From: Oceanicella sp. SM1341
Lineage (GTDB): Bacteria; Pseudomonadota; Alphaproteobacteria; Rhodobacterales; Rhodobacteraceae
Assembly (NCBI RefSeq): GCF_003448965.1
Contig: NZ_QRGC01000039.1
Location: forward strand, 1-37,157
DNA length: 37,157 nt
Direction: 5' to 3'
Positions 31,473 through 37,157 of this stretch are shown here, piece by piece. The notes beneath the pieces were generated by a model, which had not been told where the DNA came from, did not search any database, and worked only from the letters and a program-made list of their open reading frames with translations. Numbering within the stretch: the stretch's first letter is position 1; each line of letters opens with the position of its first letter. A program made the position numbers and the translations under genes.

Positions 31473-31904
31473 ATGCCTGTCAGACTGCTTATCGCGAGCG
31501 CCGCCGTCGCCGCCTGTGCGTTTCTCGCGCCGGCCCGCGCCCAGGACACCGCCGCCGAGGCCTATGCCGAGATGGAGGAACGCTTCGGCTTCGTGCCCGG
31601 CTTCATGAAGGAATATCCGCAGAGCGGCATCGTGGGGGCCTGGATCCTCACCCGCGACATGGAGATGGCCCGCGACACCGCGCTCTCGCCCAAGGTGAAG
31701 GCGCTGATCAACATCGCCGTCGCGGCGCAGATCCCCTGCCGCTACTGCGTCTACCTCGACACGCTGACCGCCCGCTCCGAGGGCGCCACCGACGAGGAGA
31801 TCCGCGAGGCCGTGGCCCAGGCTGGGCTCACCCGCCACTGGAGCACGGTGCTCAACGGCATGCAGGTGGATTTCGACGCCTTCCGGGCCGAGTTCGCCGA
31901 GTGA
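31473..31904 (+). CDS. Exported AhpD-like (carboxymuconolactone decarboxylase family) protein
   Basis: This 143-residue protein starts with a signal peptide (MPVRLLIASAAVAACAFLAP, cleavage near ARA|QDT), so the mature protein is periplasmic. The rest is a single AhpD-like helical domain: LSPKVKALINIAVAAQIPCRYCVYLD followed by GATDEEIREAVAQAG (quoted in parts). The redox pair CRYC is intact, but the residue four after the second Cys, normally His in AhpD, is Asp. AhpD-like proteins reduce peroxiredoxins or peroxides through this CxxC. GGAG lies ten bases before the ATG. No peroxiredoxin gene is adjacent, so its partner is unknown. Confidence 0.85.
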   Translation: MPVRLLIASAAVAACAFLAPARAQDTAAEAYAEMEERFGFVPGFMKEYPQSGIVGAWILTRDMEMARDTALSPKVKALINIAVAAQIPCRYCVYLDTLTARSEGATDEEIREAVAQAGLTRHWSTVLNGMQVDFDAFRAEFAE

Positions 31905-31941
31905 GCGGGCCAACCGCCCGCCAGCATGCCCCCCGACATGC

Positions 31942-31967
31942 CCCCGGGCCGGCCACCGGCCCCGGGG
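31942..31967 (+). terminator. GC-rich hairpin after the AhpD-like gene
   Basis: CCCCGGGCCGG (31942-31952) pairs with CCGGCCCCGGGG (31956-31967) with one bulged C, 38 bp after the stop codon. It has no T run and runs directly into the 28-bp repeat array. Confidence 0.45.
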
Positions 31968-31974
31968 CCCAGCA

Positions 31975-32114
31975 GGCCCGCCGGGCCCGCCCGGCAAATT
32001 GAGGCCCGCCGGGTCCGCCCGGCAGATCAAGGCCCGCCGGGTCCGCCCGGCAGATCAAGGCCCGCCGGGCCTACCCGGCAAATCAAGGCCCGCCGGCCCC
32101 GCCCGGCATTCACG
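31975..32114. repeat. Five tandem 28-bp hairpin-forming repeats
   Basis: Five head-to-tail units start at 31975, 32003, 32031, 32059 and 32087. Each has GGCCCGCCGGG, a variable tetranucleotide (CCCG, TCCG, TCCG, CCTA, CCCG), CCCGGC, and an AT-richer tail such as AGATCAA or AAATCAA. The first four form a six-base-pair stem GCCGGG / CCCGGC with the variable bases in the loop. Units 2 and 3 are identical. The array lies between the AhpD-like gene and a 50-residue peptide gene. Confidence 0.9.
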
Positions 32115-32175
32115 GAACCAGTTCATTGACCAGTAACCACCACAGACAACCGGAACATCTCAAGGAGACCTCATC

Positions 32176-32328
32176 ATGGACCGCAACAGGCCCAACCTCT
32201 TCACCCATGCCGTTCTCGCCCTGCTGGCGGTTGCGGCGATCCTCGCCACCGGCCAGGCCTCCGAGGGGCCCGGCTCGCGCGGGCGCAACCTGGTGGCCCC
32301 CGCCGACGCGCCGGCGCCCCGGGTCTGA
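32176..32328 (+). CDS. Small membrane or exported peptide (50 residues), unknown function
   Basis: The frame reads MDRNRPNLFTHAVLALLAVA and continues AAILATGQASEGPGSRGRNL to VAPADAPAPRV. AAGGAGA lies eight bases before the ATG, a strong ribosome-binding site. The polar Arg/Asn-rich start, a hydrophobic run of about 17 residues (HAVLALLAVAAILATG) and a polar Gly/Pro/Arg tail look like a signal peptide with a short mature part (cleavage possible near GQA|SEG) or a single-pass membrane peptide. A strong hairpin follows the stop codon. I do not recognise a family. It sits directly after the 28-bp repeat array and has its own upstream TTGACC (32126-32131). Confidence 0.7.
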   Translation: MDRNRPNLFTHAVLALLAVAAILATGQASEGPGSRGRNLVAPADAPAPRV

Positions 32329-32337
32329 CGCCCGGGG

Positions 32338-32362
32338 CGGGAGGGCGCGCGCCGCCCTCCCG
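32338..32362 (+). terminator. Hairpin after the small peptide gene
   Basis: CGGGAGGGC (32338-32346) pairs perfectly with GCCCTCCCG (32354-32362) across a 7-nt loop, 10 bp after the stop codon. No T run follows, but position and stability favour transcript-end function. Confidence 0.5.
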
Positions 32363-32465
32363 TGCCGCGAGGCTCCGCGGGGCCGGGCCGCTGCCGGGGG
32401 TTGATCGGCCGGCCGGCGCGGCGCATGGTCCGCCGGCAATCACGGTCAGCCCAGGCGGAGGAGCC

Positions 32466-33740
32466 ATGCGCGAATACACCATCCCCGGCATCCACATCCG
32501 CGAGCACGAGATCGCCGTGCCGCTCGACTGGGCGCATCCCGATGGCGAGACGATCACGCTCTTCGCCCGCGAATGCGTCGACCCCGCCCGCCGCACGGAG
32601 GACCTGCCGCTGCTGGCCTACCTGCAGGGCGGGCCGGGCGGCAAGGCGCCCCGGCCGGAGGGCGGCAGCCCGGGCTGGCTCGCCCGCGCGCTGCAGAGCC
32701 GCCGGGTGGTGCTGATCGACCAGCGCGGCACCGGGCGCTCCTCGCCGGTGGAGGGGCGCGACATGGCGCGCTTCGCGACCGGCGCCGAGGGGGCCGATTT
32801 CCTCGCCCGTTTCCGCGCCGACAGCATCGTGCGCGACTGCGAGGCGCTGCGAAAGCAGGTCTACGGCGGGCGCAAGTGGGAGACGCTGGGCCAGAGCTAC
32901 GGCGGTTTCCTCACGCTGAGCTACCTCTCGATGGCGCCGGAGGGGCTCGCCGCCTGCTATGTCACCGGCGGGCTCTCCGGGCTGCATGCCTCGGCGGTGG
33001 ACGTCTACCGCCACACCTTCCCCCGCGTGGCGGGCAAGATGCGCCGCTACCACGCCCGCCATCCCGGCGATGCCGCGCGCCTGGCCGGGATCGCCGACCT
33101 GCTGGAGGCGCAGGACGTGCGCCTGCCCGACGGCGACAGGCTCACCGTGCGCCGGCTGCAGACGCTCGGCATCGAGCTGGGCCGCCAGCCGGGCTTCGAG
33201 ACCCTGCACTGGCTCATCGACGAGGCCATGGGCCCGCACGGGCTGCGCCCGGCCTTCCTCGCCGAGGTGATGCAGCGCACCGCCTTCCACGCGAACCCGC
33301 TCTATGCCGTGCTGCAGGAGTGCATCTACGCCCAGGGCGGCGCGACGACGGACTGGGCCGCCGAGCGGGTGCGTGCCGAGATGCCGGCCTTCGCGCCCAC
33401 GGCACGGCCGCTGCTGCTCACCGGCGAGATGATGTTTCCCTGGATGTTCGAGGAGATCGCCGGGCTGCGCCCCTTCCGCGCCGCGGCCGAGGCGCTGCAC
33501 GCCCGCTCCTTCGATGCGCCGCTCTACGCCCCGGCGCGGCTGGCGATCAACGAGGTGCCGGTGGCCGCGGCGGTGTATTTCGAGGACATGTACGTCGATA
33601 CCGCGCTCTCCCTCGCCACCGCGGGGCAGGTGGGCAACCTGCGCACCTGGGTGACGAGCGAACACGAGCACGACGGGCTGCGCCGCAGCCCCGACATCCT
33701 CTCGCGCCTCATGGACATGGTGCACCGCCACGCCGACTGA
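32466..33740 (+). CDS. Proline iminopeptidase-like alpha/beta hydrolase (peptidase family S33)
   Basis: This 424-residue enzyme should cleave N-terminal proline or a similar residue from peptides. The oxyanion loop GGPGG (55-59), DQRGTGRS (~85-92), nucleophile elbow GQSYGG (Ser144) and the late SEHEHDGLR carrying the catalytic His are all visible. A helical cap lies between ~180 and 320. The length is that of the larger S33 proline iminopeptidases. GGCGGAGGA lies just before the ATG. It has no signal peptide, so it acts in the cytoplasm. Its neighbours give no pathway; peptide scavenging is the family expectation. Confidence 0.88.
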   Translation: MREYTIPGIHIREHEIAVPLDWAHPDGETITLFARECVDPARRTEDLPLLAYLQGGPGGKAPRPEGGSPGWLARALQSRRVVLIDQRGTGRSSPVEGRDMARFATGAEGADFLARFRADSIVRDCEALRKQVYGGRKWETLGQSYGGFLTLSYLSMAPEGLAACYVTGGLSGLHASAVDVYRHTFPRVAGKMRRYHARHPGDAARLAGIADLLEAQDVRLPDGDRLTVRRLQTLGIELGRQPGFETLHWLIDEAMGPHGLRPAFLAEVMQRTAFHANPLYAVLQECIYAQGGATTDWAAERVRAEMPAFAPTARPLLLTGEMMFPWMFEEIAGLRPFRAAAEALHARSFDAPLYAPARLAINEVPVAAAVYFEDMYVDTALSLATAGQVGNLRTWVTSEHEHDGLRRSPDILSRLMDMVHRHAD

Positions 33741-33790
33741 ACCCGGCCGGGCGCTGCCTCCCCGACGGCCCGCACAGCGCGGGGCGGGGG

Positions 33791-33863
33791 ACGCCCGCCG
33801 TGCCGAGGGGGCTTTCGCCCCCGCAGCCCGGCGGGCGTGGCGAAGGCCTCTCCGGGCCTCCGC
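33791..33863 (+). repeat. Structured intergenic repeat, copy 3
   Basis: This 73-bp unit repeats the layout found after preA: ACGCCCGCCG pairs with CGGCGGGCGT, enclosing GCCGAGGGGGCTTTCGCCCC and CGCAGC; then GTGGCGAAG leads to hairpin AGGCC / GGCCT with loop TCTCCG, and CTCCGC ends it. Both outer stems differ in sequence from copies 1 and 2 but keep pairing. It lies between two converging genes, the hydrolase and the Lrp-type regulator. Confidence 0.8.
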
Positions 33864-34005
33864 TGGCACGGGCGGAGCCGGGAGCGCGGGCGCCCGGCGG
33901 CGCGTGCCGGCCGCCGGAGGCCGTGGCCCGTGCCCATCGCGTGCCCGACGCCCGCCGGACGACGGGGACACCGGCGCGCGGTCACATCACCGGTCGCCCG
34001 GGCGG

Positions 34006-34497
34006 TCAGTCGCGCAGGTGGTCGGTGGGCAGGGCCGTGGTGTATTTCACCTGCGAGAGGGCGAAGCTGGAACGGATGTTGGCCACGCCGGGGATCTGGG
34101 TGAGGCAGTCCTGCAGCAGGGCCTGGTACTCGATGAGGTCGCGGATCACCACGCGCAGCATGAAATCGGCCTCGCCGCTCATCAGGTAGCATTCCATCAC
34201 CTCCGGCCGGCGCTCGACCGCGCGGGTGAAGACCTCGAGCGTCGCCTTGTCCTGCTGGCGCAGCGAGACGTGCACGAAGACGTTGACCGCAAGGCCCAGC
34301 TTCAGCGGGTCGACCAGCGCCACCGAGCCGCGGATGATGCCGCGCGCCTTCATCTCCGCCACCCGCCGCCAGCAGGGCGAGGCGGAGAGGCCCACCCGCT
34401 CCGCGAGCTCGGCGGTGGAGATCTCGGCGTCCTGCTGCAGCACGTCGAGAATGCGCAGGCTCCAGGTGTCGAGCGCAGCGGGCTCGGCTGAAGGCAT
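34006..34497 (-). CDS. Lrp/AsnC family transcriptional regulator
   Basis: This 163-residue regulator has an N-terminal helix-turn-helix (LDTWSLRILDVLQQDAEIST, then ELAERVGLSASPCWRRVAEM) and a C-terminal RAM effector-binding domain (VFVHVSLRQQ, PEVMECYLMSGEADFMLRVV, IPGVANIRSSFALSQVKYTT). The start is chosen for its AAGGAG. It is transcribed away from an EamA-type exporter gene, a common pairing in which the regulator senses an amino acid and switches on its exporter. The shared 135-bp region is AT-richer than its surroundings, as expected for Lrp-type binding. Confidence 0.92.
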   Translation of the reverse strand: MPSAEPAALDTWSLRILDVLQQDAEISTAELAERVGLSASPCWRRVAEMKARGIIRGSVALVDPLKLGLAVNVFVHVSLRQQDKATLEVFTRAVERRPEVMECYLMSGEADFMLRVVIRDLIEYQALLQDCLTQIPGVANIRSSFALSQVKYTTALPTDHLRD

Positions 34498-34632
34498 GGT
34501 GTTTCTCCTTTCTGCACATACGGGGTGAATTTCTCCCATATCGAGCGGGTTTGCAATGATATCAGGCCGGATATTCCGCCCGGGCGGGGCCATCTATCCG
34601 TGATCATCCACCCGTGAGAAAGCGCCGCTCCG
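34498..34632. promoter_or_regulatory. Divergent promoter region of the Lrp-type regulator and EamA exporter
   Basis: The segment 34525-34585 is locally AT-rich (for example TGAATTTCTCCCATATC and CAATGATATCAGG, GGATATTCC) within very GC-rich surroundings. It should hold both promoters and the operators of the Lrp-type protein. I see no single box clear enough to place. Confidence 0.4.
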
Positions 34633-35628
34633 ATGTCCGCCCATGCTCCTGCTCCTGCCCCCGCCGCCGCGCCTGCGGCTTCCTCCGCCTCGCCCGGCTC
34701 GATGGCCTGGCTGGTGCTCATGGTGCTGCTCTGGGGGCTGAGCTGGCCGGCCACGCGCATGGCGCTCGACGTGGTGCCGCCCCTGTGGCTCGCGACGCTG
34801 CGATTCGCCTCGGCCGGGCTGTGCATCTTCGTCTTCGTGGGCTTGCGCGGCGGCTTGCGGCTGCCGGCGCGGGGCGACTGGCCGATCGTGGCCAGCGTGG
34901 GCCTGCTGCAGATGGCGGCCTTCAGCGGCATGGGCATGATCGCGATGACCCGCACCGACACCAGCCACGCGGTGCTGCTGGCCTATACCACGCCGCTCTG
35001 GGCCGTCCTGGCGGGCTGGCTGCTGCTGGGGCAGGTGCCGCGGCGGCTGCAGTTCGCCGCGCTTGGCGCGGGGCTGGCGGGGATCGCGCTGATCTGCTCG
35101 CCCGGGGAGATGGACTGGTCCGGCGACGGCGCGCTGAGCGGGGCGTTGCTGCTGCTGGCCGCGGCGATCTGCTGGTCGCTGGTGATCCTGCACGTGCGCG
35201 GGCATCGCTGGGTGGGCTCGCCGCTGGCGCTCGCGCCCTGGCAGATGCTCGTCGCAACCCTGCCGCTGGCGGGCATGGCCCGGGTGCTCGAAGGGGTGCC
35301 GCAGGAGGTGGCGCTCACCCCGCGGCTGCTGGAACTGCTGGTGTTCATCGGCCCTGTCGCCACCTCGGCCTGCTTCGTGATCTCGACCGAGCACGGCCGG
35401 CGCATCAGCACCTTCGCGATGTCGAACTTCACCCTCGGGGTGCCGCTGGTGGGGGTGCTGGCCTCGGTGCTGCTGCTGGGCAACCGGCTGTCGGGGGTGT
35501 TCGTCCTGGGGCTGGCGCTGATCGTGGGCGGCGTGGTGCTGGCGGCGGCGGCCTCGCTGGGGCGCCCGGCGCGTGTCGGCAAGCCGCGCGCCCCGGGCGG
35601 GGCGCCGGCCTGCCGGGGCACGTGCTGA
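34633..35628 (+). CDS. EamA/DMT family transporter, probable amino-acid or metabolite exporter
   Basis: This 331-residue inner-membrane protein has two EamA repeats and about ten transmembrane helices after a short Pro/Ala-rich leader: MAWLVLMVLLWGLSWPATRMAL opens the first repeat (W-G-x-x-x-P region, quoted in part), MTRTDTSHAVLLAYTTPLWAVL closes it, and the second repeat ends in NFTLGVPLVGVLASVLLLGN. The divergent Lrp/AsnC gene suggests control by an amino acid. The ribosome-binding site is weak (GAGAAAG), so a start at the internal Met24 cannot be excluded. The C-terminal ~20 residues are basic and Pro/Gly-rich. Confidence 0.88.
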   Translation: MSAHAPAPAPAAAPAASSASPGSMAWLVLMVLLWGLSWPATRMALDVVPPLWLATLRFASAGLCIFVFVGLRGGLRLPARGDWPIVASVGLLQMAAFSGMGMIAMTRTDTSHAVLLAYTTPLWAVLAGWLLLGQVPRRLQFAALGAGLAGIALICSPGEMDWSGDGALSGALLLLAAAICWSLVILHVRGHRWVGSPLALAPWQMLVATLPLAGMARVLEGVPQEVALTPRLLELLVFIGPVATSACFVISTEHGRRISTFAMSNFTLGVPLVGVLASVLLLGNRLSGVFVLGLALIVGGVVLAAAASLGRPARVGKPRAPGGAPACRGTC

Positions 35629-35637
35629 GCCGCGCGG

Positions 35638-36102
35638 TCAGAGGCCCAGGTCGGTGAGGCCCGGGTGGTCGTCCGGCCGGCGGCCGGAGGGCCAGAGCAG
35701 CTTGCGCTCGTCCGGGCGGATCGGGTGCTCGTTGATGCTGGCGATGCGGGTGTGCATCAGGCCCTCGGCGTCGAACTCCCAGTTCTCGTTGCCATAGGCG
35801 CGGAACCACTGGCCGCTGTCATCGTGAAACTCGTAGGCGAAGCGCACGGCGATGCGGTTGCCGGTGAAGGCCCAGAGCTCCTTCACCAGGCGGTAGTCGA
35901 GCTCGCGGGTCCACTTGCGGCGCAGCAGGGCGACGATCTCGGCGCGGCCGGTGGCGAACTCGGCACGGTTGCGCCAGCGGCTGTCGGGCGTGTAGGCGAG
36001 CGACACCTTCTCCGGGTCGCGGCCGTTCCAGCCGTCCTCGGCCAGGCGGACCTTCTCGATGGCGCTCTCGCGGGTGAAGGGGGGCAGGGGCGGTCTGGAC
36101 AT
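35638..36102 (-). CDS. NTF2-like protein of the DUF1348 family
   Basis: This 154-residue protein has the DUF1348/SnoaL-like cone fold sequence: [55 protein letters not shown] and [20 protein letters not shown] followed by [12 protein letters not shown]. The start was chosen at 36102 because AGGAA lies eight bases upstream; the Met six codons earlier has none. These proteins are often annotated as nuclear transport factor 2 family members; no enzymatic activity is established that I know of. It converges on the EamA exporter gene, with stops 9 bp apart. Confidence 0.87.
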   Translation of the reverse strand: MSRPPLPPFTRESAIEKVRLAEDGWNGRDPEKVSLAYTPDSRWRNRAEFATGRAEIVALLRRKWTRELDYRLVKELWAFTGNRIAVRFAYEFHDDSGQWFRAYGNENWEFDAEGLMHTRIASINEHPIRPDERKLLWPSGRRPDDHPGLTDLGL

Positions 36103-36371
36103 GCTCGGGCTTCCTGTCATCGGGGCACGGCGCGGAGGGCGCCGGCGACAGGGTAGCGCGCCGCGTGCGCCGTGGCGACAGGCGGGAGCATGCGAGGCGA
36201 TTCGGCCGGGTGGCTGCGCCCATGGCCCGACGGTGCCGCGCGGGCGATGCCGCGGCCTCCCGGGCGCCTCCGGGGCGGACGGCCGTGAACCGGCACAGCC
36301 CCGGGCGCGGCGTGCTCGGCCGTGGGCATCCTGCGGCAGGGCCGGCAGTGCTGCGATGTGCGGGGGATATC

Positions 36372-36448
36372 TGGTAGCGGAGGAGGGACTTGAACCCCCG
36401 ACACGCGGATTATGATTCCGCTGCTCTAACCAACTGAGCTACTCCGCC
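36372..36448 (-). tRNA. tRNA-Met (anticodon CAT, elongator type)
   Basis: On the minus strand the acceptor GGCGGAG pairs with CTCCGCT, the D arm is GCTC...GAGC, the anticodon arm is GCGGA-ATCATAA-TCCGC with anticodon CAT, and the T arm is GGGGG-TTCAAGT-CCCTC. The discriminator is A and CCA is encoded, for 77 nt in total. It lacks the C1-A72 mismatch of initiator tRNA, and the body resembles the alphaproteobacterial elongator tRNA-Met rather than the Ile2 (lysidine) tRNA. Confidence 0.95.
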
Positions 36449-36460
36449 CCGACGCCGGGG

Positions 36461-36489
36461 TTAATACGGTGGCGGAGGGGGAAGGTCAA
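36461..36489 (-). promoter_or_regulatory. Sigma-70 promoter of tRNA-Met
   Basis: Read on the minus strand, TTGACC (plus 36484-36489) and TATTAA (plus 36461-36466) are spaced 17 bp apart, and the -10 ends 12 bp before the tRNA 5' end, as expected for a short leader. Confidence 0.75.
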
Positions 36490-37157
36490 GCGCCTGTTTC
36501 GCACTTATTTCACCCCGGTCGGCCGGCGGCACGACCGCTCCGCCGGCCGCTGCCGCACAGGCCTGCGCGCAGGTGTTTCCGCTGCCCGCGAAACGGGTTG
36601 GCGCTGCCCGACCGGGCCGTGTCGGGCAGGGGGCGGGCGGTGAGGGCCGGCGGCGTCGGCCTGCCGGCAGCCGCCACCGGGGCCGGAACACGGCCCGCCG
36701 ATCACGCCGGGGAGAAGGCCTCCCGCCCGGGCCGGCGGGGCCTGCGCAGGACAGCCCGCGAAGCGCCGACGGGGGGCGGCGGCAGGCAGCGCCGGCGGTG
36801 GAGGGACGCGGGGGACGGACAGGCGGAGAAACGACCGGCGGAGGACGGACGGGCGGAGAAAGGACGGGCGGAGGACGGGCGGGGTGGGGGACGGACGGGG
36901 GGACGCCGACTGACCGGAACCGGGCGGCGGGGCGCGGCCTGCCCGGCCCCGGCAGAGGTCGCGCGGCCGGGCCCCGCGGCGGGCGATGACATGCCGCTTT
37001 CGCGGGGGCGGGGGGATCCGGTCGCCGCGTGGCGGGATCGCGGCGCGGGCGGTCGCGAGGGCGGGGGAAGGCGCGGGGTTCGGCGGCGCGGGACTGGCGG
37101 AGCCGCGCGAGGGCGCCGGCGTGACCGGCGGCGCAGGTGGCCCCGCGGGCGTCGCCC
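36490..37157. other. GC-rich terminal stretch without a supported gene
   Basis: From the tRNA promoter to the right edge no frame has both a good ribosome-binding site and a protein-like sequence. Between 36822 and 36881 a 15-bp period is visible: GGCGGAG recurs at 36822, 36837, 36852 and 36867, with AAA and GAC alternating after it. A gene may begin beyond the window. Confidence 0.5.
36822..36881. repeat. Four 15-bp imperfect tandem repeats (two 30-bp units)
   Basis: Units begin GGCGGAG at exact 15-bp intervals and alternate between GGCGGAGAAA and GGCGGAGGAC types, so the higher-order period is 30 bp. The sequence is purine-rich on the plus strand. Confidence 0.6.

Noticed and set aside
31975-32114. 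CRISPR array
   Set aside because: The units abut with no unique spacers of constant length, only four loop bases vary, and no cas gene is near.
36702-36992. Possible 96-residue minus-strand protein with in-frame five-residue repeats (RPSSA/RPFSA)
   Set aside because: The repeat keeps the frame only because its period is 15 bp. The rest is Pro/Arg-rich low complexity with a poor ribosome-binding site.

Overview
This window looks like a chromosome segment from a very GC-rich (above 70% by eye) alphaproteobacterium, most likely of the Rhodobacterales. The evidence is an Hsp20 gene followed by a DUF1150 gene, a phasin with PhaR-like boxes, a preT/preA pyrimidine-reduction locus with a RutR-like operator, an FnrL-type box before ompW, and an alphaproteobacterial elongator tRNA-Met. 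The assignment is an inference; there is no 16S rRNA gene here.

Region 1 (1-9510, + strand) is the end of a siderophore locus. It holds the last part of a nonribosomal peptide synthetase (degenerate adenylation tail plus carrier domain), a MATE exporter overlapping it by 4 bp, a binding protein, two FecCD permeases and an ATPase joined by overlapping stop/start codons, a TonB-dependent receptor, and a siderophore-interacting ferric reductase. Together they cover synthesis, export, recapture and iron release.

Region 2 (9511-17917) is housekeeping and stress. On the - strand are a CsaA-like protein, a phasin, an MsbA-like ABC exporter and a NUDIX hydrolase. On the + strand are a TolB-like/TPR protein, Hsp33, a CatB-like acetyltransferase, Hsp20 and DUF1150. 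It also carries a 9.5-copy octanucleotide repeat and a three-copy 22-23 bp tandem repeat.

Region 3 (17918-26072) is nitrogen and carbon catabolism: preT, a methyltransferase and preA behind a RutR-like box, then eutB/eutC (ethanolamine ammonia-lyase), a 74-residue protein of unknown function, a single-domain response regulator, and OmpW behind an FNR-like box. Two inverted copies of a structured intergenic repeat lie after preA; a third copy is near 33.8 kb.

Region 4 (26199-28690) holds a large secreted protein, a seven-bladed propeller fused to an RTX calcium-binding domain, with an AT-richer upstream region.

Region 5 (28691-37157) holds purC, an MFS transporter, an exported AhpD-like protein, five 28-bp hairpin repeats, a 50-residue membrane or exported peptide, a proline iminopeptidase-like hydrolase, a divergent Lrp/AsnC regulator and EamA exporter, a DUF1348 protein, and tRNA-Met(CAT) with a clear promoter. 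The last 650 bp show no gene I can support.
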